Shown: positions 43,542-53,243 of the stretch, piece by piece
Layout: each line of letters begins with the position of its first letter
Position numbering within the stretch: position 1 is the stretch's first letter
Assembly: GCF_900110455.1 (NCBI RefSeq)
Contig: NZ_FOIS01000004.1
Coordinates: forward strand, 620,001 to 684,000
Direction of reading: 5' to 3'
Length of the DNA stretch: 64,000 nucleotides
Source of the DNA: Natrinema salifodinae
Lineage (GTDB): Archaea; Halobacteriota; Halobacteria; Halobacteriales; Natrialbaceae
The notes under the pieces: generated by a model
Seen by the model: only the letters and a program-made list of their open reading frames with translations
What the model was told of the DNA's origin: nothing
Database searches by the model: none
Position numbers and translations under genes: made by a program

Positions 43542-44717
43542 TCAGACCGGGTCGTCGACGTCCAGCGCCGCTTCGAGCCGCTCCCGCTCCGTCCGCAGGG
43601 ACTCGAGTTCGGCCTCGACGCGACCGTCCGCCAGGCGCTCCCGTTCCGCCGGCGACAACTGGGCGACAGCCTGGGCCGCGGTCTGGAGCCGGTCGTAGTC
43701 GTGATCGGTCGCGAGCAGCCGGACCCCGCGCAGCGCCGCGACCGTCTCCTCGTCGGCGACGCGGGCGACGAACGGCTGATACTCCCGCGTCCGACAGCGA
43801 AGGGCGCCGGCCGGTTCGGGCGGCCAGGCGACCGTCAGCGGCTCGGCGTCGATCCCCTCGAGGAACGTCTGCTGGGTCGCCACCGACCGCTTGAGCTCGT
43901 CCGCGCTGTCGACGTAGTGGGAGAGCTTCGACCGGGAGTAGTCGGCGTACTCGAGCAGTTCGGGAATCGTGTACTCGCCGGCGTCGGTCTCGCGGACGTA
44001 GCGGGCCAGATCTGCTGGCGGCCGCTCGTAGTCGACGAACGGATACCAGCGGCTCCGCTCGAGGAGGGCGAAGACCTTCCGGGCCGACGCCTCGAGCCGG
44101 TAGTCGGCGAACGCTTCGCGGATCGCGGCGTTGTAGTCCTCGATCGGGTCCCGGAGGCGCTCGACCGGCGCGTTCAGATCGGCTGTCGCCAGGTCGAGCA
44201 GCCGCTCGCGCTCGTCGATCTCGTCGTCGATCGCCCGCAGGCGCTTGCTCGCGTCCGTGCGCGCCTCCGCGAGGGTCTCGCGGGCGGCCTCGCGTTCGTC
44301 GATCATGTCGGCGTACCGGCTCGCCGGATCGAGCGCCTCGCGGGCCCGCTCGAAGTCGCGCTCGCTGAGCCGGCGCTTGTCGATCGCATCGAGGGCGCCG
44401 TCGAACGCGTCGCGCGCCGCGAGGTCGTCGGCCAGGCCGGAGACGAGCGACTCGAATTTCCCCTCGAGTTCGATGTAGGCCTGGAAGTTCTCCTTGCCCG
44501 TCCCGGTCGCGCGATCGACGTAGTCGTCTAACAGGGCCGTCGCGTTCCGGTAGGCGGTCGCGGCCTCCTCGACGGCGTCGGCGCCCTCGTCGTCGATCCG
44601 CCGGCGGGCCGTCTCGAACCGGTCGCGCGCGGCCTCGAGTGCCTCGAGCGGGGTCGCTCCGTCGCCGTCGGTGCCGGCGTCCGAGCCCGCGTCGGACGGA
44701 TGGACGCGCTCGCTCAT
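43542..44717 (-). CDS. Coiled-coil haloarchaeal protein paired with hisI
   Basis: A 391-residue acidic protein, mostly helical, with heptad-like repeats and short loops, such as EREAARETLAEARTDASKR in the middle. No signal peptide or membrane helix. The gene starts 4 nt after the hisI stop, so the two are almost surely cotranscribed. The family is restricted to Halobacteria; I associate it with DUF7118 without proof. There is no known histidine-pathway function in this protein, so co-expression may be a convenience of the locus. Confidence 0.8.
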   Translation of the reverse strand: MSERVHPSDAGSDAGTDGDGATPLEALEAARDRFETARRRIDDEGADAVEEAATAYRNATALLDDYVDRATGTGKENFQAYIELEGKFESLVSGLADDLAARDAFDGALDAIDKRRLSERDFERAREALDPASRYADMIDEREAARETLAEARTDASKRLRAIDDEIDERERLLDLATADLNAPVERLRDPIEDYNAAIREAFADYRLEASARKVFALLERSRWYPFVDYERPPADLARYVRETDAGEYTIPELLEYADYSRSKLSHYVDSADELKRSVATQQTFLEGIDAEPLTVAWPPEPAGALRCRTREYQPFVARVADEETVAALRGVRLLATDHDYDRLQTAAQAVAQLSPAERERLADGRVEAELESLRTERERLEAALDVDDPV

Positions 44718-44721
44718 CCGT

Positions 44722-45093
44722 TCAGTCCTCGTAGACGGCCTCGGGGTCGAATACCCGTTCCCCGACGTTTTCGCCCTCGATCGTCCGGTAGAAACACGAC
44801 CGATGGCCGGTGTGGCACGCGCCGCCGTCCTGATCGACCAGGTAGAGGAGGGTGTCGGCGTCGCAGTCGACTCGGATCTCCTCGACCGCCTGGCTGTGGC
44901 CGCTCGTCGCCCCCTTCTCCCAGAGTTCGTCGCGGCTCCGGGAGTAGTAGTGGGCCCGGCCTGTCTCGCGGGTCCGTCGGAGGGCCTCCGGCGAGACGTA
45001 CGCGAGCATGAGCACCTCGCCGGTGTCGGCGTCCTGTGCGACGGCGGGGACGAGTCCGTCCTCGCCGAACTCGACCGAAACGTCGTCGTCCAT
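44722..45093 (-). CDS. hisI: Phosphoribosyl-AMP cyclohydrolase
   Basis: Opens the purine ring of PR-AMP in histidine synthesis. The 123-residue protein is a stand-alone HisI with the metal-binding [11 protein letters not shown] and [11 protein letters not shown] motifs, no HisE fusion. ATG 45093 gives the usual start [13 protein letters not shown]; a longer frame upstream is not conserved. Downstream on its strand is the coiled-coil gene with a 4-nt gap. Confidence 0.96.
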   Translation of the reverse strand: MDDDVSVEFGEDGLVPAVAQDADTGEVLMLAYVSPEALRRTRETGRAHYYSRSRDELWEKGATSGHSQAVEEIRVDCDADTLLYLVDQDGGACHTGHRSCFYRTIEGENVGERVFDPEAVYED

Positions 45094-45206
45094 ACTCGAG
45101 GTGTTGTTCGTCCGGGCGATAGGTCTTTTGCCGCGGTTGGCGGCGGTGCAAATTTCGAACCGGTCGGTCGCCGCCCCTCGATTCACCAAAAATCAGCCGA
45201 GCCGCG

Positions 45207-45476
45207 TTACCTCCCCGTCCAGCTCCACCGGGCGAGGGCGGCGAGCCCGATCGCGGCCAGCACGACCCCGACGGTCACGCCGAGCGTGACGACGGTGGTC
45301 GTCGACGCCGCGACCAGGCCCGAGACCAGCATGAGTCCGACGACCAGCACCACCAGGCCGAAGATCGATGCGATCGCGATCCCGGTGCCCTCTCGAATTC
45401 CCCACATCGTGTCCGCGGCGTCCTCGCGGGCGCTCTCCGTCGGTTCCCGTCCCGGTTCTCTGTACGGTGTTGCCAT
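45207..45476 (-). CDS. Small two-helix membrane protein
   Basis: An 89-residue protein with a short polar N-terminus (about 30 residues, PGREP-like) and two hydrophobic segments (about residues 33-55 and 61-82), ending in a basic RWSWTGR. Similar short proteins occur in Halobacteria. No motif gives a function. Confidence 0.7.
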   Translation of the reverse strand: MATPYREPGREPTESAREDAADTMWGIREGTGIAIASIFGLVVLVVGLMLVSGLVAASTTTVVTLGVTVGVVLAAIGLAALARWSWTGR

Positions 45477-45630
45477 GTCTCTCGCCTCCTACAGTACGTA
45501 GGCGTGCGGGGGAGATAAACGGCATTCACGACGGGCCGGACTGTCCGGCCCGTGACCCGTTCGCACGGTCGAACACGGGTTGAGGACGTGAACGAAAACG
45601 GGACGAAAACGGAACGAAAACGGAACGAGA

Positions 45631-47217
45631 CTACGCCTGGCCGTTCAGCGTGATGTCGTTGATGCCGATGATCCGCTCGTCGGCTTCGAGTTCCTCCTTC
45701 GCGTCCGCGGGGACGTCGCTGTCGACGTTGTAGACGGTCAGGGCCTCGCCGCCGATGGTTTCGCGGGCGTTGAACATCCCGGCGATGTTGACGTCGTAGT
45801 CGCCCATGACGCTGCCGATGAGACCGATGACGCCCGGCTCGTCGGTGTTGCGCGCGATGACCATCCGACCGTGGGGGATGGCGTCGACGCGGTAGCCGTC
45901 GATGCGGACGATCCGCGGGTCGTCGCCCGCGAACAGCGTCCCGTCGACCGAGACCTCGTTTTCGCCGTTGCTGACGGTCACCGAGATCAGGCTCTGGAAG
46001 TCCTCGGCCCGGCGGGTCTTGGACTCGGTGACGTCGACGCCCCGATCCTCGGCGATCTGGGGCGCGTTGACCGCGTTGACCTGCCATTCGAGAGGTTCGA
46101 AGACGCCCTTGAGCGCGGAGGCGGTGACGAACTCGACGTCCTCGTCGGCGATGTCGCCCTCGTAGACGACCTCGACGTCCTCGATGCGGCCGTCGAGCAG
46201 CTGGGCGGCGACCTTACCGGCGGTCTCGGCGATGTCGATGTACGGTTCGACGCGCGGGAACGCGCTCTCGTCGATCGACGGGGCGTTCAGGGCGTTGGCG
46301 ACCGGTTCGCCGACGATCGCGGCGTTGACCTGTTCAGCCGTCGAGGTGGCGACGTTCTCCTGGGCGGCCTCCGTCGAGGCGCCGAGGTGGGGCGTGACGA
46401 CGATCTCGTCGTGTTCGAGCAGCGGCGAGTCGTCCGCGAGCGGCTCCTCGGCGAAGACGTCGAGCGCCGCGCCGGCCAGCGTCCCGTCCTCGACTTTCGC
46501 CGCGAGGGCGTTCTCGTCGACGACGCCGCCGCGGGCGCAGTTGATGAGGTAGCCGTCGCCAAGCAGGTCGAGTTCGTCCTCGCTGATCAGCCCTTCCGTC
46601 TCGGGCGTCAGCGGCGTGTGGACGGTCAGGAAGTCAGCGCGTTCGAGGCTCGCCTCGAGATCGACGAGTTCGGCGCCGATGCGGTCGGCGCGCTCCTCGC
46701 TGATGTAGGGGTCGTAGGCGACGATGTTCATGCCCAGCGAGTCGAGCTTCTTGGCGACCTCCTGACCGACGCGGCCGAGGCCGACGACGCCCAGCGTCTT
46801 GCCGTTGAGTTCGGCGCCGAGGTAGTCGCTTTTCGCCCACTCGCCGTTCTTCAGGCGGATGTGGGCCTGCGGGATCGAGCGGGCGGCTGCGAACGTCATC
46901 GCGACGGTGTGCTCGGCGGCCGCGCGAACGTTCCCTTCGGGGGCGTTGGCGACGATAACGCCGTGGTCGGTCGCGGCATCGATGTCGATGTTGTCGACGC
47001 CGATCCCGGCGCGGCCGACGATGACCAGATCGTCGGCGGCCTCGAAGACCTCCTCGGTGACCTCGGTCCCGGAGCGGACGATCAGTCCGTTAGCGTCCGA
47101 GACTGCCCGGAGGAGGTCCTCTCCCTCGAGTTCGTAGCCCGTTTCGACCTCGTGGCCGGCGTCACGCAGTACGTCCAGACCCGCGTCGGCGATCGGATCC
47201 GTGACGAGAACCTTCAT
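45631..47217 (-). CDS. serA: D-3-phosphoglycerate dehydrogenase
   Basis: First step of serine synthesis from 3-phosphoglycerate. The 528-residue type-1 SerA has the NAD loop LGVVGLGRVGQEV, the catalytic RGGVVDE segment, the allosteric substrate-binding domain (about 320-450) and a C-terminal ACT domain (about 455-525) with RNTDEPGVIGLIG. TTTAC at 47241-47245 lies about 27 nt upstream of ATG 47217 for a leaderless transcript. SerB is at 51838, 4 kb away; serC is not seen. Confidence 0.96.
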   Translation of the reverse strand: MKVLVTDPIADAGLDVLRDAGHEVETGYELEGEDLLRAVSDANGLIVRSGTEVTEEVFEAADDLVIVGRAGIGVDNIDIDAATDHGVIVANAPEGNVRAAAEHTVAMTFAAARSIPQAHIRLKNGEWAKSDYLGAELNGKTLGVVGLGRVGQEVAKKLDSLGMNIVAYDPYISEERADRIGAELVDLEASLERADFLTVHTPLTPETEGLISEDELDLLGDGYLINCARGGVVDENALAAKVEDGTLAGAALDVFAEEPLADDSPLLEHDEIVVTPHLGASTEAAQENVATSTAEQVNAAIVGEPVANALNAPSIDESAFPRVEPYIDIAETAGKVAAQLLDGRIEDVEVVYEGDIADEDVEFVTASALKGVFEPLEWQVNAVNAPQIAEDRGVDVTESKTRRAEDFQSLISVTVSNGENEVSVDGTLFAGDDPRIVRIDGYRVDAIPHGRMVIARNTDEPGVIGLIGSVMGDYDVNIAGMFNARETIGGEALTVYNVDSDVPADAKEELEADERIIGINDITLNGQA

Positions 47218-48303
47218 GCGCGAAGCAACCGTGCGAAGAACGTAAACCCTTCCGTTGTCGATAGCGACGGCAAAAACTACCTCAAGGTACCTCGAAGAGC
47301 GCCGGCCGCTGCCGCCCGCACGAACCGTCGACGACGGATCCCTCGAACGGGAGGACGCCCCTCATCGTTACCACCTACCGTTGCCGACGTCGATTACACG
47401 AGGGGCCCGTAAAGTTGCTACCGTTTGCGAGATACTGCACTGTTGCCTTCGGGGACCGATACGCTACGTCGCCGATTACCGTTCCAAAGGGGATTTTTCC
47501 CGGTGACCGATGCCGTGACGACCGTTCCGGTTCCGTCCTGGGATCGATTTCGCGGGAACGACCGTTACCGCGGCTCAGCGGTGTGATAGACGACTGTTTC
47601 GAGCCGTCTTGCCCGCCGCCGGTGTGCGGCGAGTGCCTCGCTCGGAGCGCAGTTAACGCCGCGTCGGTCCGGACGGACGGGTAACCGATTGACGGCCGGC
47701 GTTCGCCTCTCAAAACGCGTGACTGTCGTCGGGACGCGCGTTCCGCTCGCGACGCATCTCGGCGCTATCATGTTCGGAACGTTCACCCGGAATGTGACGA
47801 TTTCCGTACCAATCATGCGTCGCCATCGGAACCGGTTCGGTCGGCGATTCGAGCGCAGAGTCGAGCCGAATCAGTCCGGTCGATCGTTCGCGATTACGGA
47901 TGCTTACAAACCGGTATCGCTCAGACATTCGTCGTGTACTTCCGCCTGGTATCTTGTAACTGGCTGTCCTCGCCCGATATGTAGCGTTCAGCCGCCGCAG
48001 CCATTGTTCCCTCTCTTCGACGACTCAATTCCCTGCTGTCGGCCGCGAACTGAATCGGTACGATTTCCGATATCAACAGGATCGCAACAGATCGACGCAA
48101 ACTGGCGTTTCCGAGGGCGCAATTGTCAGTGCTGTTGTCTCCCTGCAAACGGCGAATCGGTCGCAACGAACGTCTCTCGAACGCAATCACTCGCCGATAC
48201 TCCCAGTCTCATTAAATTAATTGATACGGAATGAAACGGTCGCCGGCGTTTATTCAACAACTCAGCCAAGGTCTCGACGCCCTGTTTGGGCGTGAGAGCA
48301 AAA
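47218..48303. other. 1.1-kb spacer without convincing genes
   Basis: Between divergent serA and the three-paralogue cluster. Short frames on both strands lack family features. GC is lower than in neighbours, especially from 47905 on. TTAAATTAAT at 48212-48221 is a strong TATA candidate for the paralogue operon, about 85 nt before its ATG, implying a leader of about 60 nt. A small hairpin (47567-47582, ACCGC...GCGGT) is present. The rest may be a regulatory or decayed region; I see no transposase or ncRNA fold I can name. Confidence 0.55.
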
Positions 48304-48879
48304 ATGAGCGAACAAGACACGACAGGCGACTCGAGACGGTCGTTCATGGCGAAGGGTGCCCTCGCGGCGGGCGCGCTGACGCTCGGAACGGGCGCCTTCG
48401 GGACCGCGACAGTCGGTGCACAGGATGATCAAGTAGCGGTCTTCGCGAACAATTTCTATCCCCAGGCGAGTTTCGACGTCCTCGCGCAGCTCGAGACGAG
48501 TACGACGGTCGAAATCCTACAGGTGGACGGAGAAACTGTTTCGGAGATCTCTCAGCCCGACGAGTGGGCCGGTCACATTATCCGATACGACATCGGCCAG
48601 GAATCGGGGATCACGTCGTTCCTCTTCGTGCGCGGCCAGAGCCTGAGCACCGATGACAGCGGGACGATCGGCGAGGACGCGTCGGTGCTGAACTCGGATC
48701 TGAACCTCCTCAGTGCGTCGATTGACAGCGGAACGACGGGCGATACCGACACGATCGAGGAGGACACGGACGACGATAACGGCGCCATCGAAGAGGACAC
48801 GGACGACAACGGCGTCCTCGAGGAGGAGACCGAGAATGAGACTGAGAACGAGACAACCGTGGAAACGGAGAGTGAATAA
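48304..48879 (+). CDS. Tat-exported member of a tandem paralogue family
   Basis: A 191-residue protein. It has a Tat signal (DSRRSFMAKGALAAG, R11-R12) without a lipobox, so it should be released outside. The mature core of about 85 residues is shared with the next two genes: SFDVLAQLETSTTVEILQ, ISQPDEWAGHIIRYD and a FLFVRG segment. The last about 50 residues are Asp/Glu/Thr-rich, partly repeated (EEDTDD), a likely halophilic linker or tail. I do not recognise the family. The next gene begins two nt after its stop. Confidence 0.82.
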   Translation: MSEQDTTGDSRRSFMAKGALAAGALTLGTGAFGTATVGAQDDQVAVFANNFYPQASFDVLAQLETSTTVEILQVDGETVSEISQPDEWAGHIIRYDIGQESGITSFLFVRGQSLSTDDSGTIGEDASVLNSDLNLLSASIDSGTTGDTDTIEEDTDDDNGAIEEDTDDNGVLEEETENETENETTVETESE

Positions 48880-48881
48880 CG

Positions 48882-49208
48882 ATGGTGCAAGATGAAGAAG
48901 GGCGAGTCCTGGCCTTCACGTACGATTACGAAGCCGAAGAGTCGTTCGACGTCGTCGCACAACTCGAGACGAGCACGACCGTGAACATCCTCCAGACCGC
49001 CGACGAGGAGACCGTTCCGGAGATCTCCCAACCGGACGAATACACCGGTCACATCATCCGATACCAGGTCGATGACGGCCCGGAGGGTCCCACGACCCTC
49101 CTGTTCGTCCGTGACGGGAGCATCGACTCCGGTGAGAGCGCGACGCTCGGCGAAGACGCGACGATGTTCAGTACGCGACTGAACCTCATCGCCACGACGC
49201 TCGAGTAG
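48882..49208 (+). CDS. Cytoplasmic short paralogue of the tandem family
   Basis: A 108-residue protein, essentially just the shared core: SFDVVAQLETSTTVNILQ, ISQPDEYTGHIIRY, LLFVRDGS and the ending TRLNLIATTLE. No signal peptide. It starts 2 nt after the preceding stop, so it is co-translated. Identity with the upstream mature core is high by eye, which suggests recent duplication. A single small beta-rich domain is likely. Function unknown. Confidence 0.8.
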   Translation: MVQDEEGRVLAFTYDYEAEESFDVVAQLETSTTVNILQTADEETVPEISQPDEYTGHIIRYQVDDGPEGPTTLLFVRDGSIDSGESATLGEDATMFSTRLNLIATTLE

Positions 49209-49309
49209 CGACCCGCCGTTCATTTTTAGCGTCGTCTCGGTCGCCGACCTCGTGTGCGGGTCCCATCGGTCCGGCCGTCACCGAAACCGCTACCAACGTA
49301 TCACCGACC

Positions 49310-49840
49310 ATGACCGCCGATTGGAGAACGAACGAGACGGACGAATCGGACGAGCGAGCAGACGCGTCCTCGACCGACACAGCGAACCAGCGGACGGTAG
49401 CCGCCAGCGCGGTCATCGTCGGATCGTCCGCGTCGATCGAGAAGCGCACCGACGCCACCGCTGGCGACGACCAGTCGTCAGCGGCGTCGACCGCGGAAGC
49501 GGAGGTCGAATCGAATTCCAGTCAACTGGTGTTGATCCCCATGACCGAGTACCGGCCGGGACTGACCCTGCGAGTCGTCGAGCGGCTTCCCGCGCCGATC
49601 GCCGTCCAACTCCTTCGGCTGCCGAACGACGAAACCGTTCCCGTCCTCGAACGTCCCGACGAGTACACAGGCTACGTCGCCCGCGCCGAGGTCGAGGAGG
49701 ACTTAGTCCGTTCGACGACGGTCGTCTTCACGCGCGAGTCGCTCGAAAGTGGAGCGTGCTACACGTTCGAGGCCGACGCGCAGGTGTTCAGTTCGCCGTT
49801 GCACCTGTTCCGGGCGACCGCCAGGCGCGTCGAGTGCTAG
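49310..49840 (+). CDS. Third paralogue with a long disordered N-terminus
   Basis: A 176-residue protein. Residues 1-75 are Ser/Thr/Ala/Asp-rich and disordered, and the remaining 100 residues match the shared core in weaker form: RLPNDETVPVLERPDEYTGY, VVFTRESLESGA and FSSPLHLFRATARR. It has no clear signal peptide. The distance of about 100 nt to the second paralogue may allow a separate promoter. It is the most diverged member, perhaps with a different partner. Confidence 0.72.
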   Translation: MTADWRTNETDESDERADASSTDTANQRTVAASAVIVGSSASIEKRTDATAGDDQSSAASTAEAEVESNSSQLVLIPMTEYRPGLTLRVVERLPAPIAVQLLRLPNDETVPVLERPDEYTGYVARAEVEEDLVRSTTVVFTRESLESGACYTFEADAQVFSSPLHLFRATARRVEC

Positions 49841-49936
49841 GGTCGGGGTCGCGGAGCGTCTCGGTCTCCGTTCCACCCGCCTCGGTTCACGACCGATCGG
49901 CGCCGAACCGACGGCGACCGGGTCGTCTGTCGCCGG

Positions 49937-50833
49937 TCAGAGCGTGATCAACGCCGCGCCGCCGACGACCAGCGCCGCGCCGCCGACGACGCCTCTCGTC
50001 ACTCGCTCGACGTCACGGAGGAGGACGGCCGCGAAGACGACGGTGAACAGCGGTGCGGTCGCGACCAGCGGATCGACGACCGCGATCCGGCCGTCCTCCA
50101 GGCCGAGTGCGACCATCAGCGAGAGCATCGCGACGGTCGTCAGCAGGCCGCTGCCGACGAAGTAGCGGTACGACGCTCTCGGCTTGGCGAGCGAGCCCGC
50201 ACCGCCGCGGGCCAGGACGTACGCGACCAGGGCGACTAGGCCGGCCGTCTCGTTGATCGCGACCGTTTCGAGCGCCGATAGCGGCGTTTCGAGCATACCG
50301 TACCGGCGGCTGACGTTCGCGACGGCGAAGGTGGCCGCGGCGGCGATCGGCCACAGCAGGTCCCGCGGGGACCAGCCCGCGAGGTCGCCGCCCTTCGAGG
50401 CCGTCAGCAGGGCGAGGCCGGCGACGAGGACGACGATGCCGACGCCAGTCACGGGGCCGAGCGGCTCGCCGAGCGCCACCAGCGCGATCAGGGTCGCGAA
50501 CAGCGGACGCGTGCTGAGGATCGTGCTGTTGATGCTGGCGCCGACCCGATCGACGCCGACGAAGATCGTGATTCGTCCGAGGGCGGTGCCGACCACGCCC
50601 GCGAACGCGAAGACGGCCAGCGTCTCGGGCGTCAGCCCCGCGAAGGCCGACTGCCCGTACAGCGCCGCGATGGCGAGCCAGTAGCACGTCGAGTCGACGA
50701 TCACGACGACCAGCGACGCCTGGACGGCCCCGCCCCCGGCGGCCATCCCTCGCTTCTCGAAGATCGGGGACAGCCCCCAGAGGACGGCAGGGAGCATGGC
50801 GAGCGCGACGACTTCGAGCGCCGGGCTCGTCAT
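49937..50833 (-). CDS. EamA/DMT-family transporter
   Basis: A 298-residue membrane protein with ten hydrophobic segments and the internal two-fold repeat of EamA carriers, e.g. LPAVLWGLSPIFEKRGM in the first half and FAVANVSRRYGML in the second. ATG 50833 is used; an in-frame TTG at 50836 adds one residue only. It exports or imports small metabolites by proton or sodium exchange; substrate unknown. Confidence 0.9.
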   Translation of the reverse strand: MTSPALEVVALAMLPAVLWGLSPIFEKRGMAAGGGAVQASLVVVIVDSTCYWLAIAALYGQSAFAGLTPETLAVFAFAGVVGTALGRITIFVGVDRVGASINSTILSTRPLFATLIALVALGEPLGPVTGVGIVVLVAGLALLTASKGGDLAGWSPRDLLWPIAAAATFAVANVSRRYGMLETPLSALETVAINETAGLVALVAYVLARGGAGSLAKPRASYRYFVGSGLLTTVAMLSLMVALGLEDGRIAVVDPLVATAPLFTVVFAAVLLRDVERVTRGVVGGAALVVGGAALITL

Positions 50834-50963
50834 CAACGCGGCTCACCCGACTGCGACGGATCGGTCATCGGTGATAGTGGGTGACTGCGGCGGGTCAACG
50901 TTGTGGTAGCAGCGTCATTCTGCGGCGGTAGCGGTTTGCGGCCCGCGGTGTGACTCGCCCCCG

Positions 50964-51692
50964 TCAGTCGCCGTCGTCGACCAGATCGATCGGCCCCGCC
51001 TCGAGTAGCTGCGGAAGTGTAGCTACGATACCGCCGATTCCGGCGAACACGAGCGCGGTTCGTCCGATCGAGACGACCGTCGCGAGGTCGAGCGCGGCGG
51101 CGATCGTCTCCGCCTGGTCGGGCCGGCTCGGGTCGCCTGGCGTCCACCTGGCGATCGCTCCGAGGGCGACGGTCGAGGCCGTGTACGTCAGGACGAGCGC
51201 GCCGACCGCCAGCGCCCCGTCGCGGCGCGTCTCGAGGCGGACGTGGCGGCCGAGGAGATAGCCGGCAGCGAGCAGGACTACGGCCGGCACCAGCGCCGTC
51301 AATTGCGTCGCGAGGCCGATGCCGGTCGCGGCGATGGCGGTCTCGATCGGCTCGCCGCCGCGCTCGATCGTCGCGCCGTGGTTCGCGAGCGTGGACAGAC
51401 CGGTCATTACCAAGCGACCCGGCCCCGCTTGCCCGTACCTGCCGACTGCGTCCATCGTCGCGACCAGGTGGTACAGTACGCCGACTGCGATCGCGAACGC
51501 GCCCGCGCCCGCGACGGCGCCGGCTTTCCAGGGTGCGACGGCCGCGATCGGCCGCTCGCTTCCGGTCGGCCCGTCGCCGTCGGTTCCGTTGCCGCCGTCG
51601 TTCCGGTCGGCTTCGCCCTCGTCCTCGGCGGACGGACGCTCGTCCTCGAGACTGGGACCCTTGTCGTACTCGAACCGTCGATTCGACGACAT
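50964..51692 (-). CDS. Haloarchaeal membrane protein, function unknown
   Basis: A 242-residue protein. About 55 acidic disordered residues (many Asp, Gly and Glu) precede four hydrophobic segments: about residues 58-80, 125-150, 162-185 and 207-230. CGTATTATCC at 51713-51722 lies about 27 nt upstream, a good leaderless promoter. There is no recognised domain. It is divergent from serB. Confidence 0.75.
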   Translation of the reverse strand: MSSNRRFEYDKGPSLEDERPSAEDEGEADRNDGGNGTDGDGPTGSERPIAAVAPWKAGAVAGAGAFAIAVGVLYHLVATMDAVGRYGQAGPGRLVMTGLSTLANHGATIERGGEPIETAIAATGIGLATQLTALVPAVVLLAAGYLLGRHVRLETRRDGALAVGALVLTYTASTVALGAIARWTPGDPSRPDQAETIAAALDLATVVSIGRTALVFAGIGGIVATLPQLLEAGPIDLVDDGD

Positions 51693-51837
51693 ATGTCCGG
51701 AAACGGAGGCGGGTGGATAATACGTTTCGGTCGATGCGGCTGTGCAATCAGCCGCCGACTGGCGGGCCGAGGCGACGACGCGGCTGCGCGGTGGGAAACC
51801 TGAACTGGTTTATCCGGGGACCATCAATCGGCGACCG

Positions 51838-52488
51838 ATGACAGTCGTCGCTTTCGACTTCGACGGGACGCTTTCGGACTCTGAGATGACGGTGTTGCTC
51901 GGCGACCGGCGCGGCGTCGCCGAGGACATGGACGAAATCACCGAGCGCGCGATGAACGACGAGATCGACTACGCCGAGAGCCTGCACAAGCGCGCAGCCC
52001 TGCTCGAGGCACTCCCCCGCGAAGACGCCGCGGCCGCCTTCGACGAGGTCGTCCTCCGCGAGGGCGCCGCCGACCTCATCGCGGAGTTGAACGAGGCCGG
52101 CATCACGACCGCGATCCTCACCGGCGGGTTCGAGCGCGGCGTCGCGGCCGCCTTAGAGCGCGAAGGCGTCTCCGTCGACCACATCGTCTCGAACCGTCTC
52201 CCGATGAACGACGACGGAACCGAACTGACCGGCGAGGTCGACGGCCCCCTCATCGAGGGGACCAAGGACGACGCGCTCGCGGCCCTGGCCGACGACGTCG
52301 GCGTCGACCTCGCCGAAACCGTCGCGGTCGGCGACGGCGCCAACGACCTCCCGATGCTCGAGGTCGCCGGCCTGGCGATCGGCTTCGATCCGAAGCCGGC
52401 GGTCGAGCCGCACTGTGACGTCGTCGTCACGTCGATGGCCGAGGCGCGGGAGACCCTGGTCGAGGAGGGGCACCTCACCGATCGCTGA
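51838..52488 (+). CDS. serB: Phosphoserine phosphatase
   Basis: Last step of serine synthesis. The 216-residue HAD-superfamily protein has motif I DFDGTLSDSE with the Asp nucleophile, motif II ILTGGFERG, a Lys in GTKDDAL and motif III VGDGANDLPML. The GDGANDLPML phrase favours SerB over other HAD-IB enzymes. ATG 51838 follows TGGTTTATCC (51807-51816) by about 27 nt. It completes serine synthesis with serA, 4 kb away on the other strand. Confidence 0.93.
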   Translation: MTVVAFDFDGTLSDSEMTVLLGDRRGVAEDMDEITERAMNDEIDYAESLHKRAALLEALPREDAAAAFDEVVLREGAADLIAELNEAGITTAILTGGFERGVAAALEREGVSVDHIVSNRLPMNDDGTELTGEVDGPLIEGTKDDALAALADDVGVDLAETVAVGDGANDLPMLEVAGLAIGFDPKPAVEPHCDVVVTSMAEARETLVEEGHLTDR

Positions 52489-52688
52489 ACCGAACGAATA
52501 ATAACTAGTTTCGCGGTTGTAATCGCCAGTTGTCCTCTCGCGGAAAATCCCGATCCGCAGCTAGCGGGCCCCGGTTGCAGCGCTTCCCCGTTTCAGCCGT
52601 ATCGTCCGTTTTCGATGAATGTAAGGCCTAAGATCCCATTTCTGGACCGTGTGAGTTTTAACTACGGATCGAGTAAGTGCTGATGATG

Positions 52689-53075
52689 ATGTGGCAAGAC
52701 CTCGTGTTCATGGTTGGGAGCAGCCTCTCGATCATCTTCCTCGCCCCGACGCTCCGCGATTCGAGCGCACGGGTCCCGCTCGGCACCAGTCTACCGTCGA
52801 TGGGGATCGGGTTCACCTACAGCATGACGTTCTTCACGCTGGGGATGACCTTCTCCGCCGCGGGCGCGTTCGCCGCCGGAACGATGTGGTCGCTGATCGC
52901 CCTGTTCCGCTCGCCCCAGGGGATCTCGCTCGCACTGTTCGGTCGCGAGAACCTCGCGCTGTTCGTCTCCGACCTGCAGTACTGGCTCGCTCGCCGCCGC
53001 TCGAACGACTCGAACGCCAACCAATACGTCTCCGCCGACCCCGCCCTCGCCCACGGTCAGGGAGACGGTCGCTAA
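52689..53075 (+). CDS. Conserved haloarchaeal membrane protein
   Basis: A 128-residue protein with three hydrophobic segments within the first 80 residues and a hydrophilic tail, beginning MWQDLVFMVGSS. The start is one of several close ATGs (52683, 52686, 52689); 52689 gives the conserved form. The TATA-like GTTTTAACT at 52655-52663 lies about 27-34 nt upstream. The family is widespread in Halobacteria with no known function. Confidence 0.75.
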   Translation: MWQDLVFMVGSSLSIIFLAPTLRDSSARVPLGTSLPSMGIGFTYSMTFFTLGMTFSAAGAFAAGTMWSLIALFRSPQGISLALFGRENLALFVSDLQYWLARRRSNDSNANQYVSADPALAHGQGDGR

Positions 53076-53243
53076 TCGCTACCGTTTCGGAACTCCTCTT
53101 CCTCTCTCCGTCTTCTTCCCCTCTCCGTCCCTCGATGCGTCTCTTCGATTCTCGGCCTCTCTCCGTTCTTCTCCGTCCTTGCGTCACGGCGCTTCAAAAA
53201 ATCGTACTACAAGAAACGTTGTCGGGCCGGGTTACACCGGTGG

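Noticed and set aside
47710-47928. 72-codon minus-strand frame in the serA-paralogue spacer
   Set aside because: No promoter, no family similarity and codon use unlike neighbours; listed only as spacer content.
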